Assembly (NCBI GenBank): GCA_015183035.1
Contig: JACZZP010000012.1
Location: 310,001 to 374,000, forward strand
DNA: 64,000 bases
Direction of reading: 5' to 3'
Origin: Meloidogyne chitwoodi
Lineage: Eukaryota; Nematoda; Chromadorea; Rhabditida; Meloidogynidae
Shown here: piece by piece, positions 25,001 to 34,780 of the stretch
How the letters are laid out: each line of letters begins with the position of its first letter
Position numbering within the stretch: position 1 is the stretch's first letter
Position numbers and translations under genes: made by a program
Notes under the pieces: model-generated
What the model was told of the DNA's origin: nothing
Database searches by the model: none
What the model saw: the letters and a program-made list of their open reading frames with translations, nothing else

Positions 25001-26886
25001 ATTTTGTTGTAATTATAGCTGTAGATTAACGCACGTACCAAAAGACAACCAGCCATGGGCTCTAAAATGAAGAAGAGATAAAACACTCCCAATAGGTCCA
25101 AGTTTGACGTGTTTCCAGCAAATTTCGATCTTCATAACTTTGTTCAAAATAGTGCAAATACAATGAATTTGGTGTCATTCGATAGGTATCGAAGAGCTAT
25201 TTCAAATGAGTTATATTTATAGTCGAAATTTTGAACCCAAAAATTATCTTATTCCCTCTATGTTTTTCGATTTTCGGGGGTCTGTATCTCGGCTTATAGT
25301 CAGTATTGAAACATGAGAGTGGTACCATTCGACTCAGCTCGTTGAGACAAATCGAATGGTATCACTTTTCCACTTTCACGCAGGCGCTAGGGCGACCATT
25401 TTTTTAAATTTAGATTGGAGGAGATATTCATCTGATTGAGTATAAACAAAATTTCATTGAACAACTAGAATTTCCTGATCTTGTATATAAAAAAGAATTA
25501 AAAAGTTATGGGGCAATTTTTTGTTTTGAAGCAAAAGTTGCAAATTTAGAAGAAATGGAAAATGGAGCAGGTTTTCATTTACTTTTACTCCATGATACTA
25601 GTGAATATGATGATAAATGTATGAAATTTTTTTTCAAATTTAACTATTTTAATTTTATAAAAAGTTGGAAACGTCCCTTTGATTGCTGAATTTATATATT
25701 ATTTTGATGATTATAATATTGGAGATAATGTTACGTTTAATAAAGTAAACGCATCGTCATATTTATTATTAGATAGCCGTAATGGTCCAAAATGGGATAA
25801 TAATACTTTTAAAAACTTTACTAACCCAGTTCAGACTGGAACTGAACTTATTGTATTAATCTATGCAGAAGAAGATTATTACAATATTAGCATTAATGGA
25901 GGTGATCACTTCCATTACAGTCATAGAATGCCTCCTTGGACAATCAACCACATTTCGGTAAGTTTTTAATTTTATTTTTTTAATCTACAAGAAATGAGAA
26001 AAAATAATAGTTTCTAATTAACTTTTTAAATTTTTTTAAATTTAAAAAATTTGTTTTTACAGGTAGCAGGTTTCATTAAAAATGTTAATTTTGATTCTGA
26101 AAAGTGTGCGGAACTAGAACAAAAATTGCCTAAATTTGAATTGCCATATAATGTTTTGTTTGTTAGACCATTGGAAGAATATGAGATTATAGTAATTATT
26201 GGAAAAATTAAAGAAAATTTAATAAATAATTCAATAATTATTTATCTTTTAAATAATGCACTCACAAGACATGAATTATGTATTAAATATTTAATTAATT
26301 ATTTTAAAAAATATTTTTATTTTTTAGATGGCAATATTGTGTTGAACCTTAACATAACAAAGGATAATTTAATAATGAATTCATTGGCGGTATATAAATT
26401 TTATAAAAAATAATTTAAAGTTGGGTTAGTCTCTTATTAAGGTTGGCACCAGAAAATTTGAAAATTTTCGGTTCTAACATTTTTTTGGAATTTTGAAATT
26501 TTCCATAAAATTGCTAATCCCATAATCTATCGAAAAGAAAATTAAAATTAATTATTTAATTTAGCCTAATCCTAAACATGTAAATAATACAAGAGAATGG
26601 CTGCTTCCAACTAATCTTCAACAAAAACACAATTTTAATTTAAAAAAAGGAGAAAATATTAAAATAATATTTTATTATTCAACACCTAAAATAATTAAAT
26701 ATGAAATTGAAACAAAAAATAATTTTATAGAGGGAATATATAATGAAACAATTCCTTATATTTCTACAGATTATGTTGAGGTTATATTTAATTATTTTAA
26801 TAATTTAATTTATATTATTTTAGGTTATTGGACTTGATAAAATTGATAAAAAAGATTTAATTAATTTAAAAGAAAAAAGAAAGTAA
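22029..26886 (+). CDS. Gene D: secreted multi-domain galectin-like glycoprotein
   Basis: Signal-peptide exon 22029-22123 (hydrophobic FFILLLFLKLVV), then exon 22174-22314 (HLTDGVK, DQCMLRPGQ, GSYGLIF). About 14 later exons run to the stop at 26884-26886 (INLKEKRK). The N-terminal 250 residues are Cys-containing and unrecognised (LICYPSQLVANNTLNGIIP; LCSTGKPASSIWHGI). Galectin-like repeats follow: 23415-24000 (VTIRLNKYYVWVLI, LNIFGDFLRI), 24575-25480 (GKPFECEIRAEL, NRISIGGDIHL) and 25670-26090 (YYNISINGGDHFHYSH, PPWTINHIS), plus a last, weaker sandwich. The strand pattern F.V.V..NG..F..F.HR.P...I..I.I.G is the galectin signature. The usual sugar-binding H..NPR and WG.E.R residues are not evident. 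Many N-x-S/T sequons fit a secreted glycoprotein. Paralog of E. Carbohydrate binding is unproven. Confidence 0.7.
22745..22990. repeat. Hairpin MITE family M2 with GC-richer insert
   Basis: ATACACCCCATTTATTTGCAAG at the left is mirrored by CTTGCGAATAAATGGGATGTG at the right. The arms flank a CGGGA/TCCCG-type repeat block (22800-22890). It sits in an intron of D. Other copies: 24022, 36917, 37377 and 38138. Confidence 0.8.
24022..24117. repeat. Hairpin MITE family M2, short copy
   Basis: CATTTATTCGCAAGAAAATA and its inverse CTTGCAAATAAATG around a short centre with AAAAATGACTT. It lies in the D intron homologous to the E intron that holds the copy at 38138-38222. Confidence 0.8.
24812..25390. 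repeat. MITE family M1, full-length copy with about 130-bp TIRs
   Basis: Termini CTAGCGCCTG and CAGGCGCTAG are exact inverses. Arms continue with GTGATACCATTCGATTTG, TGAGTCGAATGGTACCACTC and ACCATAGAGGGGA and their inverses. The interior holds GTGATTACCGCGGCTGC (24958-24974) and a TCTTCATAACTTTG stretch shared with gene C's 3' end. Inserted in a D intron. Outer CTAG may be a target duplication. Confidence 0.85.
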
Positions 26887-26962
26887 TAAATATTTAAAAA
26901 GAATAATTTATTTTTCGTTTTTTTAAAAATATGTATATTTTTGTAAATATGTAGGTATTATA

Positions 26963-28232
26963 CTTAGGGTGAGTCATAAAAAATGAGCCACTTGACAAAA
27001 ATATTTGTTTCTCGGAAAAGGATTAATCAAAATAAAAAAAATGGTTTCCTTTCGAGAAAATACATTGTTTCCATAAATCTTTCAGTTTTTTAATTCCATT
27101 TTTGTATCAATCTGCTGATTTATAGTCGAAAAACTGCTGACAGCTGGCCTCAGGTTCGTCCTGATCAGCGAACTGCTTGTCACGAAGGAAACGTTTCAGC
27201 GGGCTAAATAAATAATAATCAGAAGGTGCAAGGTCAGGGCTATAAGCAGGATGTGGCAAAACTTCCCAGCAAAATTCTCTGATTTTTTGGAGAGCGATTT
27301 TCCTCGTGTGCGGCCTAGCCCAGTCCTGCTGCAAGATGATTCCTCGTCTAACGAACACAGTATACGGTAGGAGCCACAGCCGATCTTGAATTCTCTATAG
27401 CTGGTCGGCGTAAACCTCAGCTGTGATCGTACGTCGAACCGGCATGAGTTCCCTATGGATGACGCCCAGAATACCCCACTAAACACATGCTAGCTGCTTT
27501 TTAGGGTAGAGTCGTTTTGGCGATGCCAGTGCCGACTGTCCCGAATCTAGCTATTGTTTTTCTTTACGGCGCTTATCGTATTGGATCCATGTTTTATCAC
27601 ATGTAATTATCTAGCTGAGAAAGTTATTTTTATGGTAGCTAGATAACAATTTTTGCAAAGGTGACCCTGTTCTGCTTTTGCTTTTTATTCAAATAGTGAG
27701 TTACAGTTCGAACTCATTTGTAGCTAAGAGCATGATCATGGAGCACCCGAAACACAGTTGACTGTGAAGACCCAACTTCTTCCGACAATTTTCGTGTACT
27801 TTTGGTAGGATTATTCTCGATGGCTCGGAGTACTGCTTGAGAATCGGTCGAAACTGGACGTTCAGACTCTCCTTGCGCTCGAGACTCGTGTCGCGGTCCA
27901 AAAATTTTTTGAATCATTTTTTCGTCGGGGATCTATAGAAAACATCCCGGCCTAGCACTCTATTAATGTTTTTAATTGCCTGCTCTGCTGTAAGCCCAGC
28001 TAAAATTTTTTAAGCATGCGCGCGCGAACTTGATTATTTGGCGGTATTTTTCAAAAATCAGCAATAAATCGTATAAACTATATAAAAATAAAATATAAAT
28101 GCCACTAGGAAGTGCAAAGAGTGGGCTATCGAATGGCATATAAAATATTCTAAATGGACAAATAACAGTGAAGATATAAATTTTCTTTGAATGCACATCC
28201 AAGGTGGCTCATTTTTTATGACTCACCTTAAG
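26963..28232 (-). mobile_element. mariner (Tc1/mariner) transposon, inactive
   Basis: Element of 1,270 bp with near-perfect TIRs: left CTTAGGGTGAGTCATAAAAA, right the inverse of CTTAAGGTGAGTCATAAAAA, both continuing into ATGAGCCAC. It is flanked by TA on both sides, the expected target duplication. Size matches intact mariners (about 1.3 kb). It sits 76 bp past the stop of D. The transposase is read leftwards and is broken (separate entry). Confidence 0.93.
27000..27917 (-). pseudogene. mariner transposase remnant
   Basis: The N-terminal helix-turn-helix part (27917-27714; SEEVGSSQSTVFRVLHDH) is followed by a stop and frame shift. Catalytic-domain pieces then appear: DKTWIQYDKRRK, ITAEVYADQL, LQQDWARPHTRK and HPAYSPDLAPSDYYLF. 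The spaced Asp residues and the SPDLAPSDY block identify the DD34D mariner family. At least five in-frame stops and one frame change mean no functional enzyme. Its base composition (near 50% GC in parts) contrasts with the AT-rich host. Confidence 0.9.
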
Positions 28233-28868
28233 TATTAAAAAATAAATTTAAACTATAATTTTAATTTTTGCTTCAAAAGTGTCCTAAGTTTAGTTTATTC
28301 ATTTTCATTGAATAATTTAAAAAAAATATTTAATTTAAAAATGACAGAATGCCAAAAAATAAATTTTGGCATTTTGTCCTTTTAAAATTATTTAAAATGT
28401 CAAATCTTTATCGGATTAATTTAATTTCTTTGTACAATATAATTAATTATTGTGCCTATACTTTTGCTTTTTCAAACTAATTTTTAGCTTTTACATTCTG
28501 GTGATATTCTGGGTTATTTAATATTATATAAAAACATTTAAATGAATCATTAAAATATAGTATTTTAATATAGCTTTATTCCACTATTTTTAACTGTTAT
28601 ATTGTTATATTTTAATGAATATTAATTTACATATAAAAAATTAAAAATTACACCATTTTTTAAATAAAATTAATTTTTTTTAAATAATATTAGATTAATA
28701 TCTCTAATCATTTTTATTTGCCACACACAAATACACTTATTTAATAGATTTATTTATTTAATTATATTTAAATGTTAACAACCATTTTTGATTTTTTAAA
28801 TAATATATCTAATCATATAAATATCATTTTTAATTTTAAAAATATTTTTTTATAGATAATTTTATAAA
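28233..28868. other. Spacer mariner-F with relic galectin-gene promoter
   Basis: AT-rich, no ORF. From about 28610 it resembles the region upstream of E: TTTTTATTTGCCACACACAAA here, TTTTTACTTGCCACATACA at 34647, each followed by AATAGATTTATT. This is probably the old promoter of F. Confidence 0.6.
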
Positions 28869-29746
28869 ATGAAAATTATATTATTTAAATACAGGGTGCG
28901 GCAAATTGGGAGCGGGTTTTATTTTTTGAATAACTTTTTTCAAACTTATCGAAAATCGATAATTCTTTTTTTATTTTATTCTAAACTCTTTGAGTAATTT
29001 TTTGATACCACATTCAGCTAATAAACTTTTTTAGAAAAAAATCTATACTTAAATTTTTATAAAAAAATTTGGTACTCTTTAAGTATGGGAATTTTTTGTT
29101 TGTTTGATTCAATCGGGTCAAATGATGCGTCATTGAAAAGAGCTCTTCAAAATGAGTTAAATTATGTTTTTTTGAAGTCATACGAATGCCTACGAGCCGA
29201 GATACAGGTCTTAGAAAGTCGAAAACCAAAAAAAGGAATTAGCTAATTTTTTGAGGTGAAAAATTCAAATATGAGTATGATAGCTCTTTCGAAAGAGCTC
29301 TTCGAGCTGAGTTGAATGAGATAAAAATTAGCTCAATTGGGCAAATTTAGACAAAGTTATAAATTTTTGAAAAACGCTCATTTAGGTGATTACCGCGGCT
29401 GCTCCAAATTAATCTTTTCCCACTACGGTTTGAAATAAGTTTTTTTAGCTGAATTTGGTATCAAAAAATTACTCAAAGAGTTTAGAATAAAATAAAAAAA
29501 GAATTATCGATTTTCGATAAGTTTGAAAAAAGTTATTCAAAAAATAAAACCCGCTCCCAATTTGCCGCACCCTGTAATATTTTCATTATTTTACTGCTCT
29601 TCCTTAAGTTAGTTGTTACTGAGGAAGAACAAGAAGAAAATAATGGATAGTATGAATTTAAATATTTTATTTATTTAATTTATTTTTTAGTGTTCATCTG
29701 ACCGATAAAGTCAAAATACATCATTCAATTTCTTACATAAATCTGT
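28869..29746 (+). pseudogene. Gene F: broken 5' fragment of a galectin-like gene
   Basis: ATG at 28869, then a TIR element (28892-29574), then the rest of the signal exon (IILLLFLKLVV-like, 29577-29650), an intron, and an exon start matching D (HLTDKVK, HHSISYIN, 29691-29745). Homology to D stops there and no later exons are present before gene C. Apart from the insertion, the ATG-proximal part is 2 bp shorter than in D, which shifts frame. The copy is therefore dead three ways: frameshift, insertion and truncation. Confidence 0.85.
28892..29574. mobile_element. 683-bp non-autonomous TIR element, TA target site
   Basis: Inverted repeats of about 119 bp (28892-29010 and 29456-29574) begin CAGGGTGCGGCAAATTGGGA and are nearly identical. 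TA flanks both sides (28890-28891, 29575-29576). Removing the element and one TA restores ATTTAAATAATATTTTC, exactly the sequence in paralog D. The interior carries M1-type sequence including GTGATTACCGCGGCTGC (29386-29402). No transposase. CAGGG termini and TA duplication fit the Tc1/mariner superfamily. Confidence 0.93.
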
Positions 29747-30144
29747 TCAGTGTTGCCATTTAAGAGTTAGCCAGTGCAGTGTCACCGTTAAGGCAAAAAA
29801 TCTCATAAGAAATCTGGCCTAGATCAGGCCCAGAACTTTGATTTTATCAGAAACTAACATTATTTGTCCTTAGTATTTTTTTCTTACATTTTTACTAAAA
29901 TTCCGGTTCGTAGATGTCGTAACGTCTGTACTGGTATTAACTGGCCAAACACTGAACTAGCTAACACTAAAATGACCCCGCTTATAATATACATATAAGT
30001 CCTCATTTTTCATCCTTTTTTCGAGTTTTTTAGTTAATATTTTTTATTTTATTATACAAATTTTTTTTTTTATATTCTAAAATAGAATTTAATTTTTTTA
30101 AATTTTAATAAAAAATTTTTTAGTGAATTTAATTATAATAAATA
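29747..30144. other. Spacer F-C
   Basis: Contains a roughly 250-bp stretch of more balanced composition (29745-29990) with no recognisable coding sequence, then AT-rich promoter sequence of C. Nothing further identified. Confidence 0.5.
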
Positions 30145-33100
30145 ATGAAAATATTTTTAATTAATATTTTATTTGCTTTGACAATTTTGCTTTCTTTTGT
30201 GGTAAATTTTAAAAATTTATTAGGATTTGAATATTACATAAAAAGGGTTATTTAGCTCTGTAATTATGCTTCTTTCTCTTATGGCCCAAAAAGATGCCAA
30301 GTGTTTTTTGGTGAATAAAATTTTTCAGAATATAGAACAGTTTATTTTTAATTTATAGTAGGAACAGAATGCCCACCAGGAGGTATGTGCTACATTGCAA
30401 GCGAATCAGGTTATTTTTATTAATTTATAGGCAATAAACAAAATATAGGATGCATCTTACGCAATAAATGCTACTTATCAATTGGTCCCGACGAAGGTTA
30501 TTTTTATTAATTTATTTAAATTTTTAAAATTAAATTTAAAATAAATTAAGATTTAAATAATAAACGAAGCTATAAAGGTGGATGTGGTGAATGTCCTGAA
30601 AATAAGCTTTGTTATTCTTGTGATACTGCACAATGTAATGGAGATTTTGATAAAATTAAAAATTCCTTATTTTGCTATGAAACTAAAAATGGAAAAAATT
30701 ATATAGGAAGTATATGTAATGCAAATAAATGTTTTATATCTTTTGATGTGAAAGGTAAATTTAATAAAATTATAAAAAGAGGATAATTTTTAATATAATT
30801 ATTGATAGAATTTGTGTCTGGATTTCCTCTTATATCTCAATTTTATCGTAAAAATAAATTGTTATAAATACTTTTTTACATTTAATATTAATTTTAAAAA
30901 ATTAAGCTGCGGATTATAGTACAACAAATATGGAAAAATATACACAAAAAGGATGTGGTGATTGCCCTAATAATAAAAATCCATGTAAAACATGTACTTC
31001 AAAACTTTGCAATACTGAGAATTTTTTAAAAAGTTATCATTTTTGCTATCACAAAGATCGTATTTGGAATGAATGTAAAGATAAAGCTTGTTATTATGCT
31101 CAGATAGATATTCCTAACAGCTTCTACTATAGGTATGAATGTGGTGAAGTCTTTGAAGATGCTAAACAATATGGTGCTCAATTTGTATCATGTTATCAAA
31201 ATTTTTGTAATTTACAAAAATTATATAATGAAACATTATCTTGCTACGAAAAAAAGCCAAATGAATTAAAACCAGATAAGATGAAATGTTATAAACAATG
31301 TGGTGTTGAACGAGATTCAAATGGAGATTGTTTGTTTTAATTTAAACAAAAACAATTAATTTTGTTTTAGTAAAACAAGGATGTTTTGATTGTAAAACGA
31401 ATGTTCCTTCAACACAGTGCAAAACATGTAAAACAAATTACTGTAATGAGGAAAAACTTGTTTATAAAAGTTGTTTTGATAAACAAGGAAAGTGTTTTGC
31501 ACCAGTTAATGGTAAATGTTTTGCTGAGAGAATGGAAACAAATGAAGGTTGTTTTAATTAGTTTATGTTATTTAAAATAATTTAAAATAATGTTTTTAAA
31601 TTTAAGTTAACAAAGGCTGTGGAGATTGTCCTTCTAAAGGATGTAAAACATGTACAACACATCTTTGTAATGATGGAAAGGATTTAAAATATTATTGTTT
31701 AGATTCTAATGGAGAAAGTTTAGAATGTGATAAACCAGATTGTTATATTTACAAAGTTGAGTTTAAATTATAATTTTAATATAGAGTTTTAGTTTTTCCC
31801 ATTCAAAAATAATTATTTTAAAAAATTACAGATATACTTAAAGATACAACCTTATCAAAAAGTAAAGGAAAATGTGGAAAATGTCCATCAAATAATATTC
31901 CCTGCAGAACATGTAATAAAAAATTCTGCAATACTGAAAAATTCTTTAATGATATATATTATTGTTGGACTAAAGAAAATATTGTTGAACAATGTAATAT
32001 TAAAAAACACAACAATATTTGTTATTATGCAGTTATAAATAATAAAACAAGTAATTAAATTTAAAAATATTAAAACTTTAAAATAATTTAAGTTGAACAA
32101 GGTTGTGGTGATAAAACAGATTGGAAGGAAAACAATGTTTTAGCTGTTAAGTGCAATCAAAATATTTGCAATACTAAAACATTATTTGATAATAGTCTTT
32201 TTTGTTTGATTAAAGGAAAACATGACAATGAATATTCTAAAAAGATATTAAAACAATGTAATGAAGAATGTTTTGTTCGTCGACATTTAGATGGAAAATG
32301 TTTGTTTAAAACAAATAATTAATTTGTTTAAAAACAAATAATTTAATTTTAATAAAACATTTTAAAGTGGAACAAAGTTGTGGAAAATGTGAAATAAATG
32401 AATCGCCAACAAAATGCAAAACATGTAAAAAAAGTTATTGTAATGAAGAAAAACTTGTTTATAAAAATTGTTGGGCAAATGAAAAACAAATGTGTACAAC
32501 ACAATTTAATAATCTTTGTTTTACTGAAAGAACAAAAATTAATAAAAGTTTTTTTTAAATAAATAAATTAATTAAAAATATTTAAGTAAACAAAGGTTGT
32601 GGAAAATGTTCTTCTTCATCATGCAAGGAATGTAATAAAAATCTTTGTAATGATGAAAAAGATGAAAATTTTCCTTACTTTTGTTTAAACAAAAATGGTA
32701 ACAAGGAATGCAGAACACCATTTTGTTATTTAGCAAATTTAGAAGCTAATGATAAAGGTTTTATGTTTTATAAAACAAAACAAAACATTAGCAAAAACAT
32801 CTAGAGAAAACTAAAAAACATAACAAAAACATCACTAATCAAAAATATTAACAAAAACATTAACATAAAAAAATTAACAGGCAAACATTCATTGGAATGT
32901 GGAAATTGCCCTTTAATAAATGAATTACCATCAAAATGTGCAGAATGTAATAGTCCATTTTGTAATTCAGAAGAGTTTTATCATAATTCTTTATTTTGTT
33001 GGTATAAAACTAAAGAAATGGCTAATGCTACAAGTCAATTGAGAGTTTGTGATAGTCAATGTTTTGTATCAAGGGATAATGATGGAATAGGTTGGATAAT

Positions 33101-34069
33101 ATTTTAAAATAGGTAAAATAATAATTAAATATTTTTAATTAGTAAAACAAGGCTGTGGTATTTGTCTAAATGATGACTCAATAGAATGTGTTAATTGTAA
33201 AAATACTAAATATTGTAATGTGGAACAGCTTGTTCACAAACAATGTTTTACTAATAAGGGAATATGTAAAACTAGATTTAATTCTACTTGTTATATGATG
33301 AGAACTGAAGATAATAAAAGTATGATTTATTATTAAAATATAATTTAAAAAATTTTTCAAGTCGAAAAAGGCTGTGGAAAATGTAAAAATAAAGCGTGTA
33401 AAGAATGTCAAGATAATCGTTGTAATAATAAGAATATTAAATATTATTGTAAAAGTAGTGATGGAATTGATGGAGTTAATCAATGTGATACTTCTGATTG
33501 TTATATTATGAAATTAAATAATAAATGTTAGTATATTTTTTCAACCTTTTTTCCTCTGTACCTGGGGAGCAGCTTTGTTAATCACTAGAGTTGGAAAAAC
33601 ATTCTTAAAATGGCAAAATTTTCAACCTAAACATTTAAAAACATTGAATAAAAATTAAAAAAATTAAAATGTTCATTCTACACAGCTTGACGCTCAATTA
33701 TACCTTATTTTATAAATTAAACAAAAAAGTTTATTTTTAGATAAATATCAATATAATTGTGGCAAGTGTCCAACCAAAACATCAGATATACTTAATAAAA
33801 TACCAAAAGAATTTGATATTAATAAAGTTTTATGTGCAGAATGCAATAATAGTCCTTTTTGCAATACTGAAAAGTTTTTTAAAAACCAAAAGTTTTGTTT
33901 AATAAAATCACCAAATAATTCATTAACAACAAAAGGAATAAGAGTTTGTAAAGATGAATGTTTTGTTTATAGAAATATTACAACTGGGAAAGGTAAATTA
34001 TTTAAATAAACAATTAATCTTTCCATGTTTTTAGTAACACAAGGCTGTGGAACTTGTTCTCCCAAATGA
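30145..34069 (+). CDS. Gene C: 8-Cys multi-module protein, 3' end cut off by a MITE
   Basis: Signal-peptide exon 30145-30201 (MKIFLINILFALTILLSFV). Two short diverged exons follow (CPPGGMCYIASES; ILRNKCYLSIGPDE), then Cys modules at about 30549, 30905-31330 (two modules fused in one exon without the usual intron), 31370, 31606, 31830, 32092, 32367, 32587, 32880, 33142, 33360 and 33735. The next exon begins VTQGCGTCSPK and meets TGA at about 34067, exactly where M1 MITE sequence begins. The four or so terminal modules, Thr-rich stalk and hydrophobic tail of A and B are missing. If expressed, the product would be secreted without an anchor; it may equally be a decaying gene. Module sequences upstream are intact. 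Confidence 0.7.
32765..32880. repeat. AAAACATTA-type low-complexity intron repeat
   Basis: Irregular copies of AACAAAAACATTA / CATAACAAAAACATC in a gene C intron. It resembles the degenerate ends of the minisatellites in A and B without the CCGG core. Confidence 0.5.
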
Positions 34070-34345
34070 AGAAGTCATAAAAAACTCCCAATAGGTCCAA
34101 GTTTGGCGTGTTTTCCAGCAAACTTCGGTCCTTCATAACTTTCTTCAAAATCGTTCAATTTCGACAATTTTGGTCTCATTCGATAGGTTTCGAAGAGTTC
34201 TTTCGAATGAGCTATCATACTCATATTCGAATTTTTCACCCCAAAAATGAGCTTACTCCCCCTATGATTTTTCAAGGGACCTGTAACTCGGCTCATAGAC
34301 GTCGGATCAACTTCCCTCATGTCTATTTCGATTAAGTAATTCTTT
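34062..34345. repeat. MITE family M1 half-copy truncating gene C
   Basis: Contains AACTCCCAATAGGTCCAAG, TTCGAAGAGTTCTTTCGAAT and the TTACTCCCCCTATGATTTTTC core, and ends with a CTGTAACTCGGCTCATAG stretch. It matches the interior and one arm of the copy at 24812-25390. Its left boundary coincides with the loss of homology to genes A and B. Confidence 0.8.
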
Positions 34346-34394
34346 TTAAAATTTAATTCTTTAAATCTTTAATATTACTTTTTTTTTAATTTAA

Positions 34395-34535
34395 AGACGG
34401 CGCAAATGTCGCGTTTTAAAATATTTCCGGCGCAAAAGTCGTCGGCGCAAAAATCGTCGCCGCAAATGTCGGCGGCGCATAAGTCGCAGCGCAAGTGTCG
34501 CGGCGCAAATGTCAACGGCGCAAATGTCCTGCAAC
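34395..34535. repeat. GGCGCAAAtGTC tandem motif cluster
   Basis: About nine variants of GGCGCAAATGTCG or GGCGCAAAAGTCG within 140 bp, strikingly GC-rich against the surroundings. The same motif forms the ends of the element at 56529-57209, so this may be a terminal fragment of that family. Confidence 0.75.
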
Positions 34536-34780
34536 CATTAATATATAGAAAATATTTTTAATGAATCATTAAATAAAATTATATTTACACTATTTTTAAT
34601 AAAAAATTAATTTTTTCAATGAATCATTAAATTAATAATATTTAATAATTTTTACTTGCCACATACATACACAAGTTAATAGATTTATTAATAAATTATT
34701 CATTTTACTTTTCTTATTACTAATTTATTTTATTTTTATTTAATTATTTAATTTTTTTTAATTAGTAGATAATTTTAAAA

